Notes: a model not told the origin generated them from the sequence alone. Positions 1 through 7,200 are shown, counted from the first letter of the stretch. The stretch is DNA of 8,633 nt from 20-14-all-45-10 sp964435965 (GCA_964435965.1 CAYTBB010000054.1:1-8633), one strand, 5' to 3'. Numbers and translations: made by a program.

Positions 1-20
1 GCCTAGTATCATTACTAACC

Positions 21-44
21 ATACCATGGGTGTTACCCATGTAT
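21..44. repeat. Short inverted repeat / hairpin upstream of hpt
   Basis: CATGGGT (25-31) and ACCCATG (35-41) are perfect 7-bp arms around a GTT loop. With one bulged C (position 24) the stem extends by ATA (21-23) pairing with TAT (42-44). No T-run follows either arm, so this is not a canonical intrinsic terminator. It could be the 3' end signal of a gene left of the window, the end of a mobile-element remnant, or a protein-binding site. The structure is certain; its function is unknown. Confidence 0.45.
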
Positions 45-86
45 CTCAGCCTCCGTAGCATCTTCTAGCTTGCGCGGTAAAAAATT

Positions 87-117
87 ATGACAAAAAAACA
101 GCAAAAAGTAGTAAACT
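87..117 (+). promoter_or_regulatory. Weak candidate promoter for hpt-ade
   Basis: ATGACA (87-92) matches the TTGACA -35 box at five of six positions, and TAAACT (112-117) matches TATAAT at four of six. The 19-bp spacer is longer than ideal. The -10-like box ends only 10 nt before the hpt ATG, so transcripts from it would have almost no leader. That would fit the lack of a visible Shine-Dalgarno for hpt. The region is A-rich, so a chance match is quite possible. Confidence 0.2.
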
Positions 118-127
118 AATCTGGTAA

Positions 128-655
128 ATGTGGCGCTACTCTCAGCTGAAGGTTCTCATTACCCGTGAGGAAATAGGCAAGGCTGTTACCAGGCTGGCTT
201 CTGAGATAAGGCGAGATTATCAGGGAAAGCGGCCTTTGCTCATTGGTGTCCTAAAGGGCTCCTTTGTGTTTATGGCTGACCTTATTCGCCAGCTTGATTT
301 GCCCCTAGAGATCGATTTCATCGGACTCTCCAGCTATGGTGCTGCCAAAGAAACTTCAGGCAAGGTTAGAGTGGTTCAACCACTTAAGACAGCGATAAAG
401 GGGAGGGATGTTCTGGTAATTGAGGATATTGTGGATACCGGCATTACTATCTCCTTTTTGCTCGATTATTTAAGGAAGAAAAAACCGGCTTCCTTAAAGC
501 TTTGTTCTTTGACAGATAAGCCGTCTCGCCGTCAGGTTCCCATATCTATTGACTACCTTGGCTTCACTATGCCCAATAAATTTATCGTTGGTTATGGCCT
601 CGACTTCGATGAAGAGTTCCGTTACTTACCTAACATCTGTTTTGTGGAGGATTAA
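128..655 (+). CDS. hpt: Hypoxanthine(-guanine) phosphoribosyltransferase
   Basis: This enzyme transfers the phosphoribosyl group of PRPP to hypoxanthine (and usually guanine), giving IMP or GMP in cytosolic purine salvage. The 175-residue protein has normal family length and the type I PRTase fold. Visible motifs are LKGS (42-45) in the pyrophosphate-binding loop, SSYG (68-71) in the mobile active-site loop, and the PRPP-binding motif EDIVDTG (99-105) with the two acidic residues. A C-terminal GYGLDFDEEFRYLPNI stretch (155-170) is typical of the family. The ATG at 128 directly follows an in-frame TAA and has no clear Shine-Dalgarno, so translation may be leaderless or start a few codons downstream. 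The stop lies 3 bp before ade, indicating one operon in which Ade makes hypoxanthine for this enzyme. Identification is firm; base preference cannot be read from the sequence. Confidence 0.95.
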   Translation: MWRYSQLKVLITREEIGKAVTRLASEIRRDYQGKRPLLIGVLKGSFVFMADLIRQLDLPLEIDFIGLSSYGAAKETSGKVRVVQPLKTAIKGRDVLVIEDIVDTGITISFLLDYLRKKKPASLKLCSLTDKPSRRQVPISIDYLGFTMPNKFIVGYGLDFDEEFRYLPNICFVED

Positions 656-658
656 GCG

Positions 659-2371
659 GTGAATTTAAAGAATCTCATCTCTGTGGCCAGAGGAGAAACA
701 CCAGCGAGTTTGCTGCTAAAGAATGCCCGCATAATAAATACGTTTGTTGGCGAGATAGAGCAGGGCAATGTGGCTATTTGCGGCGATAAGATTGCTGGCA
801 TAGGGGATTATGATAAAGCCAAGGAAATTATTGATTTACAAGGTAATTACTTAGCTCCAGGGCTGATTAACGGTCACACACATATAGAAAGCTCTATGCT
901 TCACCCAGCAAGATATACTCAGGCGGTAGTTCCCCGAGGCACTCTAACTGTGGTCACCGACCTCCATGAAATCGCTAACGTCTGTGGGTTTAAGGGCATA
1001 AAATTTGTCATGGACTGGGCACAAAAGCTACCCCTGGATATGTTATTTATGGCTCCCTCTTGTGTGCCAGCAACTGCACTTGAGACATCAGGCGCTCAAA
1101 TTGGCACTGAGAAAGTAAAAGAGCTTTTAACCTCTCCCAATGTCATTGGTTTGGGAGAGGTAATGAACTTTCCCGGCGTGCTCAGCGGTGATGAGGAGGT
1201 TTTAAGCAAGATTATCGCTTCACAGGGCAGCGTCATTGATGGGCATGCCCCTGGGCTTAAAGGCAAGGAGCTAAATGCCTATGTAGCGGCTGGGATTTTT
1301 TCTGACCATGAATGCACCATGGTTGAAGAGGGGAGAGAAAAGCTAAAGAAGGGAATGTATCTCATGATTCGAGAGGGTTCTTCAGAAAAGAATTTAGATG
1401 CCCTTCTGCCTTTGGTCACCGATAACACTTATAAGAGGTGCTTCTTCGTAGTGGATGACCGCAGTTGCTCCGATCTCCTCCATGAAGGCGACATTGATTG
1501 GGTGGTGAGGAAAGCCATCAGCAAAGGACTAGAGCCAATCCGCGCACTCCAGATGGCAACAATTAGTGCTGCTGAGCATTTTCGCCTTTACGACCGAGGA
1601 GCTATCGCCCCAGGCTATCTGGCCAACTTTGTCACCATTACTGACCTTTCCAAACTGGAAATAGATATGGTGTTTTATAGGGGAAAGATAGTGGCAAGAC
1701 AGGGCAGGCCTTTATTTCCCCTGCCATATATCCAACCTGAGCTAAGCCACACAATTTGTATTAAGCTGCTTACTACAGAATTGCTGTCATTGCGAGCAAA
1801 ACAAAGCAATCTCACTGAGGAGACCTTCCCAGTCATTGAAATCATTCCCGAGCAAGTAGCTACTAAGAAAAGAGTGGAAAAGGTAAAAGTTGTGGATGGG
1901 ATGATTGTGCCTGACTTAGAGAAAGATATTCTGAAGCTTGTGGTGGTGGAAAGACATAAAGCCAGCGGCAATATTGGCTTGGGTCTGGTTAAGGGGTTTG
2001 GCTTAAAGCAAGGGGCATTAGCTTCATCTGTGGCTCATGACTCTCACAATATAATAGCTGTAGGTGCCAATGATTTTGATATCCTTAAAGCAATTGAGGA
2101 GATAACTAGATTGCAAGGTGGACTGGTCGCTTGTGCCAACCACAAAGTCCTTGCCTCTCTGCCCTTGCCTATTGCTGGTCTGCTTTCCCCTGAGCCCTTG
2201 GAGGTGGTTGTAGCTCAATTTGAGCAGCTAGAAAAGGCTGCTGCTAGCCTGGGCAACCTGCCTCCAGCTCCTTTCTCTATCCTTTCCTTCCTTGCCCTGC
2301 CTGTGATTCCCGAATTGAGGCTGACTGATTTGGGACTGGTGGATGTAGTGGCCTTTAAGCTAATTAAATAA
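659..2371 (+). CDS. ade: Adenine deaminase (amidohydrolase superfamily)
   Basis: Ade hydrolyses adenine to hypoxanthine and ammonia in purine salvage. At 570 residues the protein matches the usual COG1001-type length (about 570-590). The metal-binding H-x-H is in NGHTHIESS (71-79), followed by DLHEIANV (101-108), a GHAPG histidine motif and SDHECT near the middle of the barrel. The C-terminal family block VAHDSHNIIAVGANDFD is intact. The start is GTG, with GGAGG at 646-650 eight bases upstream inside the end of hpt, so the pair is probably translationally coupled. An oddity lies at residues 373-386: a 14-codon in-frame insertion reading TELLSLRAKQSNLT splits a segment that should run directly from IKLLT into EETF. 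It has the sequence of a dispersed genomic repeat (see 1775-1816). Core catalytic motifs lie elsewhere, so activity is probably retained. Confidence 0.95.
   Translation: MNLKNLISVARGETPASLLLKNARIINTFVGEIEQGNVAICGDKIAGIGDYDKAKEIIDLQGNYLAPGLINGHTHIESSMLHPARYTQAVVPRGTLTVVTDLHEIANVCGFKGIKFVMDWAQKLPLDMLFMAPSCVPATALETSGAQIGTEKVKELLTSPNVIGLGEVMNFPGVLSGDEEVLSKIIASQGSVIDGHAPGLKGKELNAYVAAGIFSDHECTMVEEGREKLKKGMYLMIREGSSEKNLDALLPLVTDNTYKRCFFVVDDRSCSDLLHEGDIDWVVRKAISKGLEPIRALQMATISAAEHFRLYDRGAIAPGYLANFVTITDLSKLEIDMVFYRGKIVARQGRPLFPLPYIQPELSHTICIKLLTTELLSLRAKQSNLTEETFPVIEIIPEQVATKKRVEKVKVVDGMIVPDLEKDILKLVVVERHKASGNIGLGLVKGFGLKQGALASSVAHDSHNIIAVGANDFDILKAIEEITRLQGGLVACANHKVLASLPLPIAGLLSPEPLEVVVAQFEQLEKAAASLGNLPPAPFSILSFLALPVIPELRLTDLGLVDVVAFKLIK
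1775..1816 (+). repeat. Dispersed-repeat fragment inserted in frame within ade
   Basis: Positions 1785-1813 read TGTCATTGCGAGC, then an A-rich stretch, then AAGCAATCTC. This is one version of a short repeat found in many environmental bacterial genomes and recognisable in proteins as SLRAKQSNL. Removing 42 nt restores the family-like junction IKLLT-EETF, and near-duplicate bases CTTACT (1769-1774) and CTCACT (1811-1816) flank the insert. The length is a multiple of three and has no stop in the ade frame. A related copy lies at 2381-2428; over 29 aligned bases the two agree at 20. The repeat resemblance is seen directly; the insertion history is inferred. Confidence 0.7.
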
Positions 2372-2380
2372 AGATTGCGT

Positions 2381-2428
2381 TGTCATTCTGAGCGAAAGCG
2401 AAGAATCCCAAGGGTTGTCAGAATAGAC
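2381..2428. repeat. MITE-like short repeat with degenerate inverted ends
   Basis: The left end TGTCATTCTGA (2381-2391) continues as GCGAAAGCGAAGAATCCC, a common dispersed bacterial repeat sequence. The right part TCAGAAT-A-GAC (2418-2428) is the reverse complement of the left end apart from one inserted A. The 48-bp unit therefore looks like a small, partly deleted inverted-repeat element. It lies 9 bp after the ade stop, in the convergent ade-glyQS gap, and contains no reading frame. It may help form the 3' end of ade mRNA, but no T-run marks a standard terminator. Confidence 0.55.
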
Positions 2429-2446
2429 CGTGAATAAACCGCTCAT

Positions 2447-2476
2447 ACTGAAAGCTGATAGCTATCAGCTTTCAGT
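2447..2476. repeat. Perfect 30-bp palindrome between convergent ade and glyQS
   Basis: The arm ACTGAAAGCTGATAG (2447-2461) is followed immediately by its exact reverse complement (2462-2476), with no loop. As RNA from either strand it would form a strong hairpin, so it could stop or stabilise the 3' ends of both ade and glyQS; it ends 4 bp before the glyQS stop. Neither side carries a T-tract, which argues against a classical intrinsic terminator. The GCTGATAGCTATCAGC core resembles common dispersed repeats, so it may instead be a second mobile-repeat relic. Confidence 0.6.
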
Positions 2477-2480
2477 TGAT

Positions 2481-3827
2481 TTACTTCTGCCTTGTGGCCC
2501 ATAGTGGAGAGGCTTCAAAAGACTCGCCCTGGAGTTTTGCCTCCAGAGTTTTCTCCAGTTCCTCTACAGGCACTCGGATTTGGGCCAGGCTATCTCTTTC
2601 CCGAATGGTAACTTGGTTGTCCTCCAAAGATTGGAAATCGATGGTAACGCAAAAGGGGGTGCCAACTTCATCTTGACGCCTGTATCTCCGCCCAATGCTT
2701 TGGGAATCATCATAACAAGTCATGAAGCTTGGGCATAGTTGTTTGTAAATCTCTTTAGCTAGGGGAGTCAATTTTTCGTTCCTGCTCAAAGGTAAAACGG
2801 CTACTTTCATGGGAGCTAAGGAGGGATGGAGACGCAAAACCACTCTGGTTTCTCCCTCAACTACCTCCTCATGGTAGGCATCAATAAGTAAGGCTAAGAC
2901 AGAGCGGTCAACACCGGCTGAAGGCTCAATAATGTAGGGGAGAAAACGCTCATTGGTTTCGCCATCATAGTAGCTGAGGTCTCGGCCGCTATGTTTAGCA
3001 TGCTGTGTCAGGTCATAATTGCCCCTATTGGCAATGCCTTCTAATTCTGACCAGCCTATGGGAAATAGGTATTCGATGTCATAGCAATCCTTAGCGTAAT
3101 GGGCTAGCTCCTCTTTGCTATGCTGGCGCAGGCGGAGTTTTTCCTTTCCAATACCCAGCCTAATATACCAGTCAAATCGCTCCTTCACCCAATAATCGAA
3201 CCAATACTCATCAGTCCCTGGCTTGACAAAGTATTCCAGCTCCATCTGCTCAAACTCCCTGGTCCTGAAGATAAAGTTTCCTGGCGTTATCTCATTACGG
3301 AAGGATTTACCTATTTGGGCAATGCCAAGCGGCAATTTTTTCCTGGAAGTAGTAATTACATTTTCAAAGTTGACAAACATGCCCTGGGCGGTTTCTGGGC
3401 GAAGATAAATGGTGCTTGCTTCTTCCTCCACGGGACCCATAAAAGTTTTAAACATTAGGTTAAACATGCGAGGCGCGGTTAGCTCACCACCACATTTGGG
3501 GCATAGTTGATTATTTATCTCGCTAGCTCGCCACCTCAGATGGCAGGACTTACACTCCACCAAAGGGTCAGTGAAGCTATCAACATGACCACTAGCTTTC
3601 CAAACTTTGGGATGCATCATGATGCTGCTATCTATGCCCACTACATCATCCCGCTCCTGGACTATTGCCTTCCACCAGGCATCTTTAACGTTGCGCTTGA
3701 GTTCTACCCCCATGGGGCCATAGTCCCAACAGCTACCCAAGCCACCATATATCTCACTGCTTTGGAAAACAAACCCCCTCCGCTTGCATAAAGAAACAAT
3801 TTTCTCCATATCTACATTAGCAGGCAT
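2481..3827 (-). CDS. glyQS: Glycyl-tRNA synthetase, single-chain (archaeal/eukaryal-type) class II
   Basis: The enzyme charges tRNA-Gly with glycine using ATP. The 448-residue protein is the homodimeric alpha2 type, not the two-subunit GlyQ/GlyS type. The N-terminal class II core begins with the RRGFVFQSSEIYGGLGSCWDYGP block (16-38). A zinc-ribbon insertion has C92-x2-C95 and C109-x2-C112. Motif 2 is seen as FRNEITPGNFIFRTREFEQ (176-194) and motif 3 as AGVDRSVLALL (304-314). The anticodon-binding domain fills about 335-440. The ATG at 3827 is preceded by AGGAG (complement of 3836-3840) with an 8-nt spacer. It is transcribed convergently with ade and divergently from the acyl-CoA synthetase gene. 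I see no T-box leader in the 231 bp upstream. The protein appears complete and all motifs are intact. Confidence 0.96.
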   Translation of the reverse strand: MPANVDMEKIVSLCKRRGFVFQSSEIYGGLGSCWDYGPMGVELKRNVKDAWWKAIVQERDDVVGIDSSIMMHPKVWKASGHVDSFTDPLVECKSCHLRWRASEINNQLCPKCGGELTAPRMFNLMFKTFMGPVEEEASTIYLRPETAQGMFVNFENVITTSRKKLPLGIAQIGKSFRNEITPGNFIFRTREFEQMELEYFVKPGTDEYWFDYWVKERFDWYIRLGIGKEKLRLRQHSKEELAHYAKDCYDIEYLFPIGWSELEGIANRGNYDLTQHAKHSGRDLSYYDGETNERFLPYIIEPSAGVDRSVLALLIDAYHEEVVEGETRVVLRLHPSLAPMKVAVLPLSRNEKLTPLAKEIYKQLCPSFMTCYDDSQSIGRRYRRQDEVGTPFCVTIDFQSLEDNQVTIRERDSLAQIRVPVEELEKTLEAKLQGESFEASPLWATRQK

Positions 3828-4058
3828 CGTTGCATCTCCTTCTCTTTGGGTTCTTTAGCTTACCAGCTTTGTCTGCTCGACGTCAAAGGATACCTGACAA
3901 ATTATGTGCTAACCAGCCTTCATGCTATAATTAGCTTTATTGAGGGTCTGGTTTCTCTGTCTTCATGGTGGTAACGGTAATAGGAATAGTCCCTCGGTGC
4001 TAACGTTAATACTTAATTAAGCTGGTTCCTGGATATCGAGTAGGGCCAGGGAAGGAAC
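3828..4058. promoter_or_regulatory. Divergent intergenic region between glyQS and the acyl-CoA synthetase gene
   Basis: This 231-bp region must carry the start signals of both flanking genes. It shows the glyQS Shine-Dalgarno (CTCCTT, 3836-3841, read on the minus strand) and GGGAAGGA (4049-4056) before the plus-strand gene. Two 13-bp near-identical direct repeats, GGTAACGGTAATA (3970-3982) and GCTAACGTTAATA (3999-4011), agree at 11 positions and are spaced 29 bp, nearly three helical turns; they may be operator half-sites. A TATAAT lies at 3926-3931 on the plus strand but has no matching -35 at a good distance. No convincing promoter, RNA gene or open frame was found. Confidence 0.4.
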
Positions 4059-6731
4059 ATGGATAGGATGAAGTTATTCTTTAATCCTGGCTCTGTAGCT
4101 TTGATAGGAGCTACAGAGAGGGAAGGGACGGTCGGAAGGATAATCCTGGAAAATCTGCTGCTGGCCAAGGACGAGCGCAAAATATACCCGGTAAATCCCG
4201 GTAGAGAAAAAGTATTCCAGATAAAATGCTATCCCAGTGTAAGCTCCGTACCTGAGACACCTGACCTCGCTGTCATTGTTACCCCTGCTGATTCTGTTCC
4301 TGACATAGTGGAAGAATGTGGTAAAGCTGGTGTTAAAGCCATCATCGTCATTTCAGCCGGTTTTAAAGAAGCAGGAGCCGAGGGAAAATCGCGCGAGGAC
4401 AGAATAGCAAATATAGCCAGGAAATATAACATTCGCATAATAGGACCTAATTGTATGGGTGTGATCAGGCCCGGCGCTAATTTGAATACCACATTTACCA
4501 GGAGGATGCCCGGGTTTGGTTATGTAGCTTTCCTGTCGCAGAGTGGTGCCTTAGGCTCTGCTGTCCTTGATTGGGCGATTAGTAAAAACCTGGGCTTCAG
4601 CGCCTTTGTTTCATTGGGTTCTATGCTGGATGTAGATTTCAGCGACTTAATAGACTACTTTGGTGAAGACCCGGAGACAAAGAGCATCATTATATACCTG
4701 GAATCTCTGGGAAACGCCAAGAAATTTATCAGTGCCGCCAGGGGATTTGCCAGAACAAAGCCTGTAATCGTGTTAAAGCCGGGAAAATTCCAGGAAAGTG
4801 CCAGGGCAGCCAGGTCCCACACAGGAGCTATGGTAGGGGAAGACTTATATTATGATGCTATTTTTCATAGGGCGGGTGTTGTCAGGGTAGAAGAAATTGA
4901 AGACCTTTTCAACTGTGCCTCCATATTGAACGCTGTTCAACTGCCTAAAGGCCCAAATCTGGCCATAATAACCAACGCTGGTGGTCCCGCAGTGCTGGCC
5001 ACAGATGTGCTGATAGGCAGAGGCGGCAAATTAGCTCAGCTCGGTGAGGGCACTCTTACTGCGCTAAGTGGATTCTTACCCGCCAGCTGGAGCAAATCCA
5101 ATCCTGTTGATATCCTCGGAGATGCTGACCCTCAGAGATATGCCAGAACTATTGAGCTTGCCGTTAAAGACCCTGGAGTCGATGGTGCGGTAATTATATA
5201 TACCCCCCAGGGCGGAGCCAGTCCTGCTCAGGTTGCCAGGGTGGTTATCAAGCATGCCAGCAAAGCTAATAAGCCTATTCTGTCTACCTGGATAGGTGAT
5301 AAGGAGGTAGCCAGGGCGAGGCAGCTATTCTACCAGAGCAAGATTCCCACTTACGAGTTCCCTGAAGAGGCGGTCAGAACATACCTGTATATGTATCAGT
5401 ATGCGCGTAATCTGGAGTTGCTCTATGAAACTCCGGAGGATTTGCCACTGGACATCGGAACTCCCAAGAACTATCTTAAAATACTTATCCGCAATGCCGC
5501 CAGGGAGGGGAGGGCGCTTTTGAGCGAGGAGGATTCCAAGAAGTTCCTGGCAACTTATAGAATCGCTTCCACCACGCCACATCTGGCCAGCAATTCCCAG
5601 GAGGCAATTATGATTGCCTCTGAGGTTGGATACCCGGTGGTAATGAAGATAGTTTCTCCCGATATAGCCCATAAGTCGGACGTCAGGGGAGTGAAGTTGA
5701 ATATTTCCTCCGCTGATGAAGTGGAAAAGACATTCGCTGAAATGATGGAGAATGTTAAAAAGTACCAGCCCGAGGCTGAAATCGAGGGGGTCAGTATCCA
5801 GCAGATGGTTACCAGTTATGACTATGAGCTTATAGTTGGAAGTAAAAAGGATCCGATTTTTGGCCCAGTGATAATGTTTGGTCTGGGGGGAATAGAAGCA
5901 GAATATTTCAAGGATGTTGCTGTAGGACTACCCCCTTTAAATCAGGTATTGGCCAGAAGGCTATTAGAGCAGACCAAAATATATAAGATGCTATCCCAGG
6001 GATTCAGAGCCAGACCAGCGGTCAATTTAAGATTGCTGGATGAGACTCTGGTGAGGGTCTCAAACTTAATCATTGATTTCCCGGAGATAAAAGAAATTGA
6101 CATCAATCCGTTAGTCATAACTGGGGATGCCGTTAGGGCTCTGGATGCCAGGATAATCCTTGATGAAGAGGCGATACGGAAAGGGATACCGGAATACGCT
6201 CACTTGATAATATCTCCCTATCCACGGAGGTATGTGCAGCCCTGGAGATGTGATGATGGGCGGTCGGTGTTATTAAGACCTATCCGGCCCGAGGATGAAT
6301 CACTTGAACGGGAGCTGATAGCCGGACTGTCAAGAGAATCTATGAGATTTAGATTCTTCTATCTCATCAAGGATATAACGCACGATATGCTCATCAGGTT
6401 CTGCAACATTGACTATGACCGGGAGATGGCAATTATGGCTGAATATACCTCAGAGGGCAAGAGGAGGAATGTTGGGGTTGGCAGACTGATAGTCGAGCCT
6501 GGCGGGGAAAGGGGAGAATTCGCTATTCTGGTGGCTGAGGACTTCCAGGATAATGGTCTGGGGCTGAAACTCTGTGACATGCTGCTCGGGATAGCGCAGG
6601 AGAAGAGGCTGCACAGTATCTACGGGACTGTATTGAGTGACAATTGGAAGATGCTGGGTCTCGCCAAGAAGCTTGGTTTCACCATAAAGAGAATTTCCGG
6701 CGGGGAAAGTAGAGTAACCCTGGAGCTTTAG
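4059..6731 (+). CDS. NDP-forming acyl-CoA synthetase fused to GNAT acetyltransferase (Pat/PatZ-like)
   Basis: The 890-residue protein has the domain order of bacterial protein lysine acetyltransferases Pat/PatZ: CoA-binding Rossmann domain (about 8-135), two succinyl-CoA-ligase-like domains (about 150-290 and 298-450), ATP-grasp domain (about 475-705) and GNAT domain (about 733-890). The synthetase half resembles ADP-forming acetyl-CoA synthetases, which interconvert acyl-CoA + ADP + Pi with acid + CoA + ATP through phosphohistidine. Both relay histidines appear kept: H254 in SHTGAMVGED and H538 in SPDIAHKSDV. E. coli PatZ, from memory, has Asn at the first site. DINPL (681-685) closes the ATP-grasp domain. 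The GNAT acetyl-CoA loop is Q830-DNGLG. So it may be an active synthetase, a protein acetyltransferase or both. ATG 4059 is only 3 nt from the Shine-Dalgarno; ATG 4068 is an alternative start. The flanking genes show no shared pathway. Confidence 0.9.
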   Translation: MDRMKLFFNPGSVALIGATEREGTVGRIILENLLLAKDERKIYPVNPGREKVFQIKCYPSVSSVPETPDLAVIVTPADSVPDIVEECGKAGVKAIIVISAGFKEAGAEGKSREDRIANIARKYNIRIIGPNCMGVIRPGANLNTTFTRRMPGFGYVAFLSQSGALGSAVLDWAISKNLGFSAFVSLGSMLDVDFSDLIDYFGEDPETKSIIIYLESLGNAKKFISAARGFARTKPVIVLKPGKFQESARAARSHTGAMVGEDLYYDAIFHRAGVVRVEEIEDLFNCASILNAVQLPKGPNLAIITNAGGPAVLATDVLIGRGGKLAQLGEGTLTALSGFLPASWSKSNPVDILGDADPQRYARTIELAVKDPGVDGAVIIYTPQGGASPAQVARVVIKHASKANKPILSTWIGDKEVARARQLFYQSKIPTYEFPEEAVRTYLYMYQYARNLELLYETPEDLPLDIGTPKNYLKILIRNAAREGRALLSEEDSKKFLATYRIASTTPHLASNSQEAIMIASEVGYPVVMKIVSPDIAHKSDVRGVKLNISSADEVEKTFAEMMENVKKYQPEAEIEGVSIQQMVTSYDYELIVGSKKDPIFGPVIMFGLGGIEAEYFKDVAVGLPPLNQVLARRLLEQTKIYKMLSQGFRARPAVNLRLLDETLVRVSNLIIDFPEIKEIDINPLVITGDAVRALDARIILDEEAIRKGIPEYAHLIISPYPRRYVQPWRCDDGRSVLLRPIRPEDESLERELIAGLSRESMRFRFFYLIKDITHDMLIRFCNIDYDREMAIMAEYTSEGKRRNVGVGRLIVEPGGERGEFAILVAEDFQDNGLGLKLCDMLLGIAQEKRLHSIYGTVLSDNWKMLGLAKKLGFTIKRISGGESRVTLEL

Positions 6732-6791
6732 CGCCGGTTAGTCACGCAGATAATCGCGGTATTAAATTATGCCTGTATCGGCTTTACCAGC

Positions 6792-6837
6792 GGCAGTGGT
6801 ATGTCCCCGTGGTGCAATACACGTCAGCCACGCTGCC
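6792..6837 (+). other. Imperfect stem-loop downstream of the acyl-CoA synthetase gene
   Basis: GGCAGTGG (6792-6799) can pair with CCA-CG-CTGCC (6828-6837) with a two-base bulge. Inside it CGTG (6808-6811) can pair with CACG (6820-6823). It lies 60 bp after the stop at 6731 and could mark the 3' end of that mRNA, but there is no T-run. The rest of 6732-6894 shows no open frame, no direct repeats and no CRISPR-like units. Confidence 0.25.
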
Positions 6838-6880
6838 CAGAGATAGCCGGTTAAAATCTGGGCCTCCACACATATCGTGA

Positions 6881-6886
6881 TATAAT
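6881..6886 (+). promoter_or_regulatory. Consensus -10 box just before the cas6 fragment
   Basis: A perfect TATAAT lies 8 nt before the ATG at 6895, with no good -35 about 17 bp upstream. If used, transcription would begin at or within a few bases of the start codon, giving a leaderless mRNA; there is no Shine-Dalgarno here. It could be a relic promoter of the decayed cas6 gene or a chance match. Confidence 0.3.
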
Positions 6887-6894
6887 CGGCTTTG

Positions 6895-7200
6895 ATGAGG
6901 TTCAAGATTTCCCTTCATCCAGAGGGAGAAAGACTCAAGTTACCTTACAACTATAACCATGCTCTGGCTGCCGCTATTTACTCATTCTTAGCTCAGGGTG
7001 ACACCACCTTTTCCCAATTCCTTCACCAGGAAGGCTTTTATCACCACGGCAAAACATTTAAGCTGTTCACCTTCTCACCGCTCCTCAGCAAGAGGCGCAG
7101 AGTTATTAAAGACGGTCTTCTCATGGAAGGAAGGATAGATTGGTTTATCTCCTCACCCAAGTTAGAAGCGCACCATAGAGGAATTGTTAGAGGGACGTAG
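6895..7200 (+). pseudogene. cas6: Truncated Cas6 CRISPR endoribonuclease (N-terminal part only)
   Basis: Cas6 cuts CRISPR precursor RNA in type I and III systems. The 101 residues from ATG 6895 match the N-terminal RAMP/ferredoxin-like domain: MRFKISLHPEG, LPYNYNHALAAAIYSFL, FLHQEGF and the KLFTFSPLL block. Y29, H44 and K53 lie close to the Tyr31/His46/Lys52 catalytic set of Pyrococcus furiosus Cas6, so the active-site half looks intact. Family members are usually about 220-270 residues; here similarity ends near ISSP (about residue 87), a divergent tail follows and a TAG stops it. The C-terminal RAMP domain with the glycine-rich RNA-binding loop was not found in any frame downstream. No CRISPR repeats or other cas genes are visible. 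An in-frame TTG at 6892 is a less likely start. Most likely a non-functional remnant of a lost or distant CRISPR-Cas locus. Confidence 0.75.

Noticed and set aside
1675..1971. Minus-strand open frame opposite ade
   Set aside because: It lies wholly within ade, which has clear homology in its own frame; the peptide is low-quality and has no motif. The same applies to the frame at 2024-2218.
3120..3791. Plus-strand open frames opposite glyQS (3120-3458, 3223-3408, 3507-3791)
   Set aside because: They are antisense shadows of a strongly conserved synthetase, with no family resemblance or ribosome binding sites.
3926..3931. TATAAT as the promoter of the acyl-CoA synthetase gene
   Set aside because: The nearest -35-like box (CTGACA, 3894-3899) is 26 bp away, too far for a normal spacer.
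3828..3960. T-box riboswitch upstream of glyQS
   Set aside because: The minus-strand leader lacks the T-box core (AAGGGTGGAACCGCG-like) and a terminator/antiterminator pair.
5325..5672. Minus-strand frame opposite the acyl-CoA synthetase gene (and 4229-4492)
   Set aside because: Both fall inside a gene with intact domains in the plus frame; no supporting signal.
6732..6894. CRISPR array next to the cas6 fragment
   Set aside because: No direct repeat of 20-40 bp recurs here or between 7200 and 7680.
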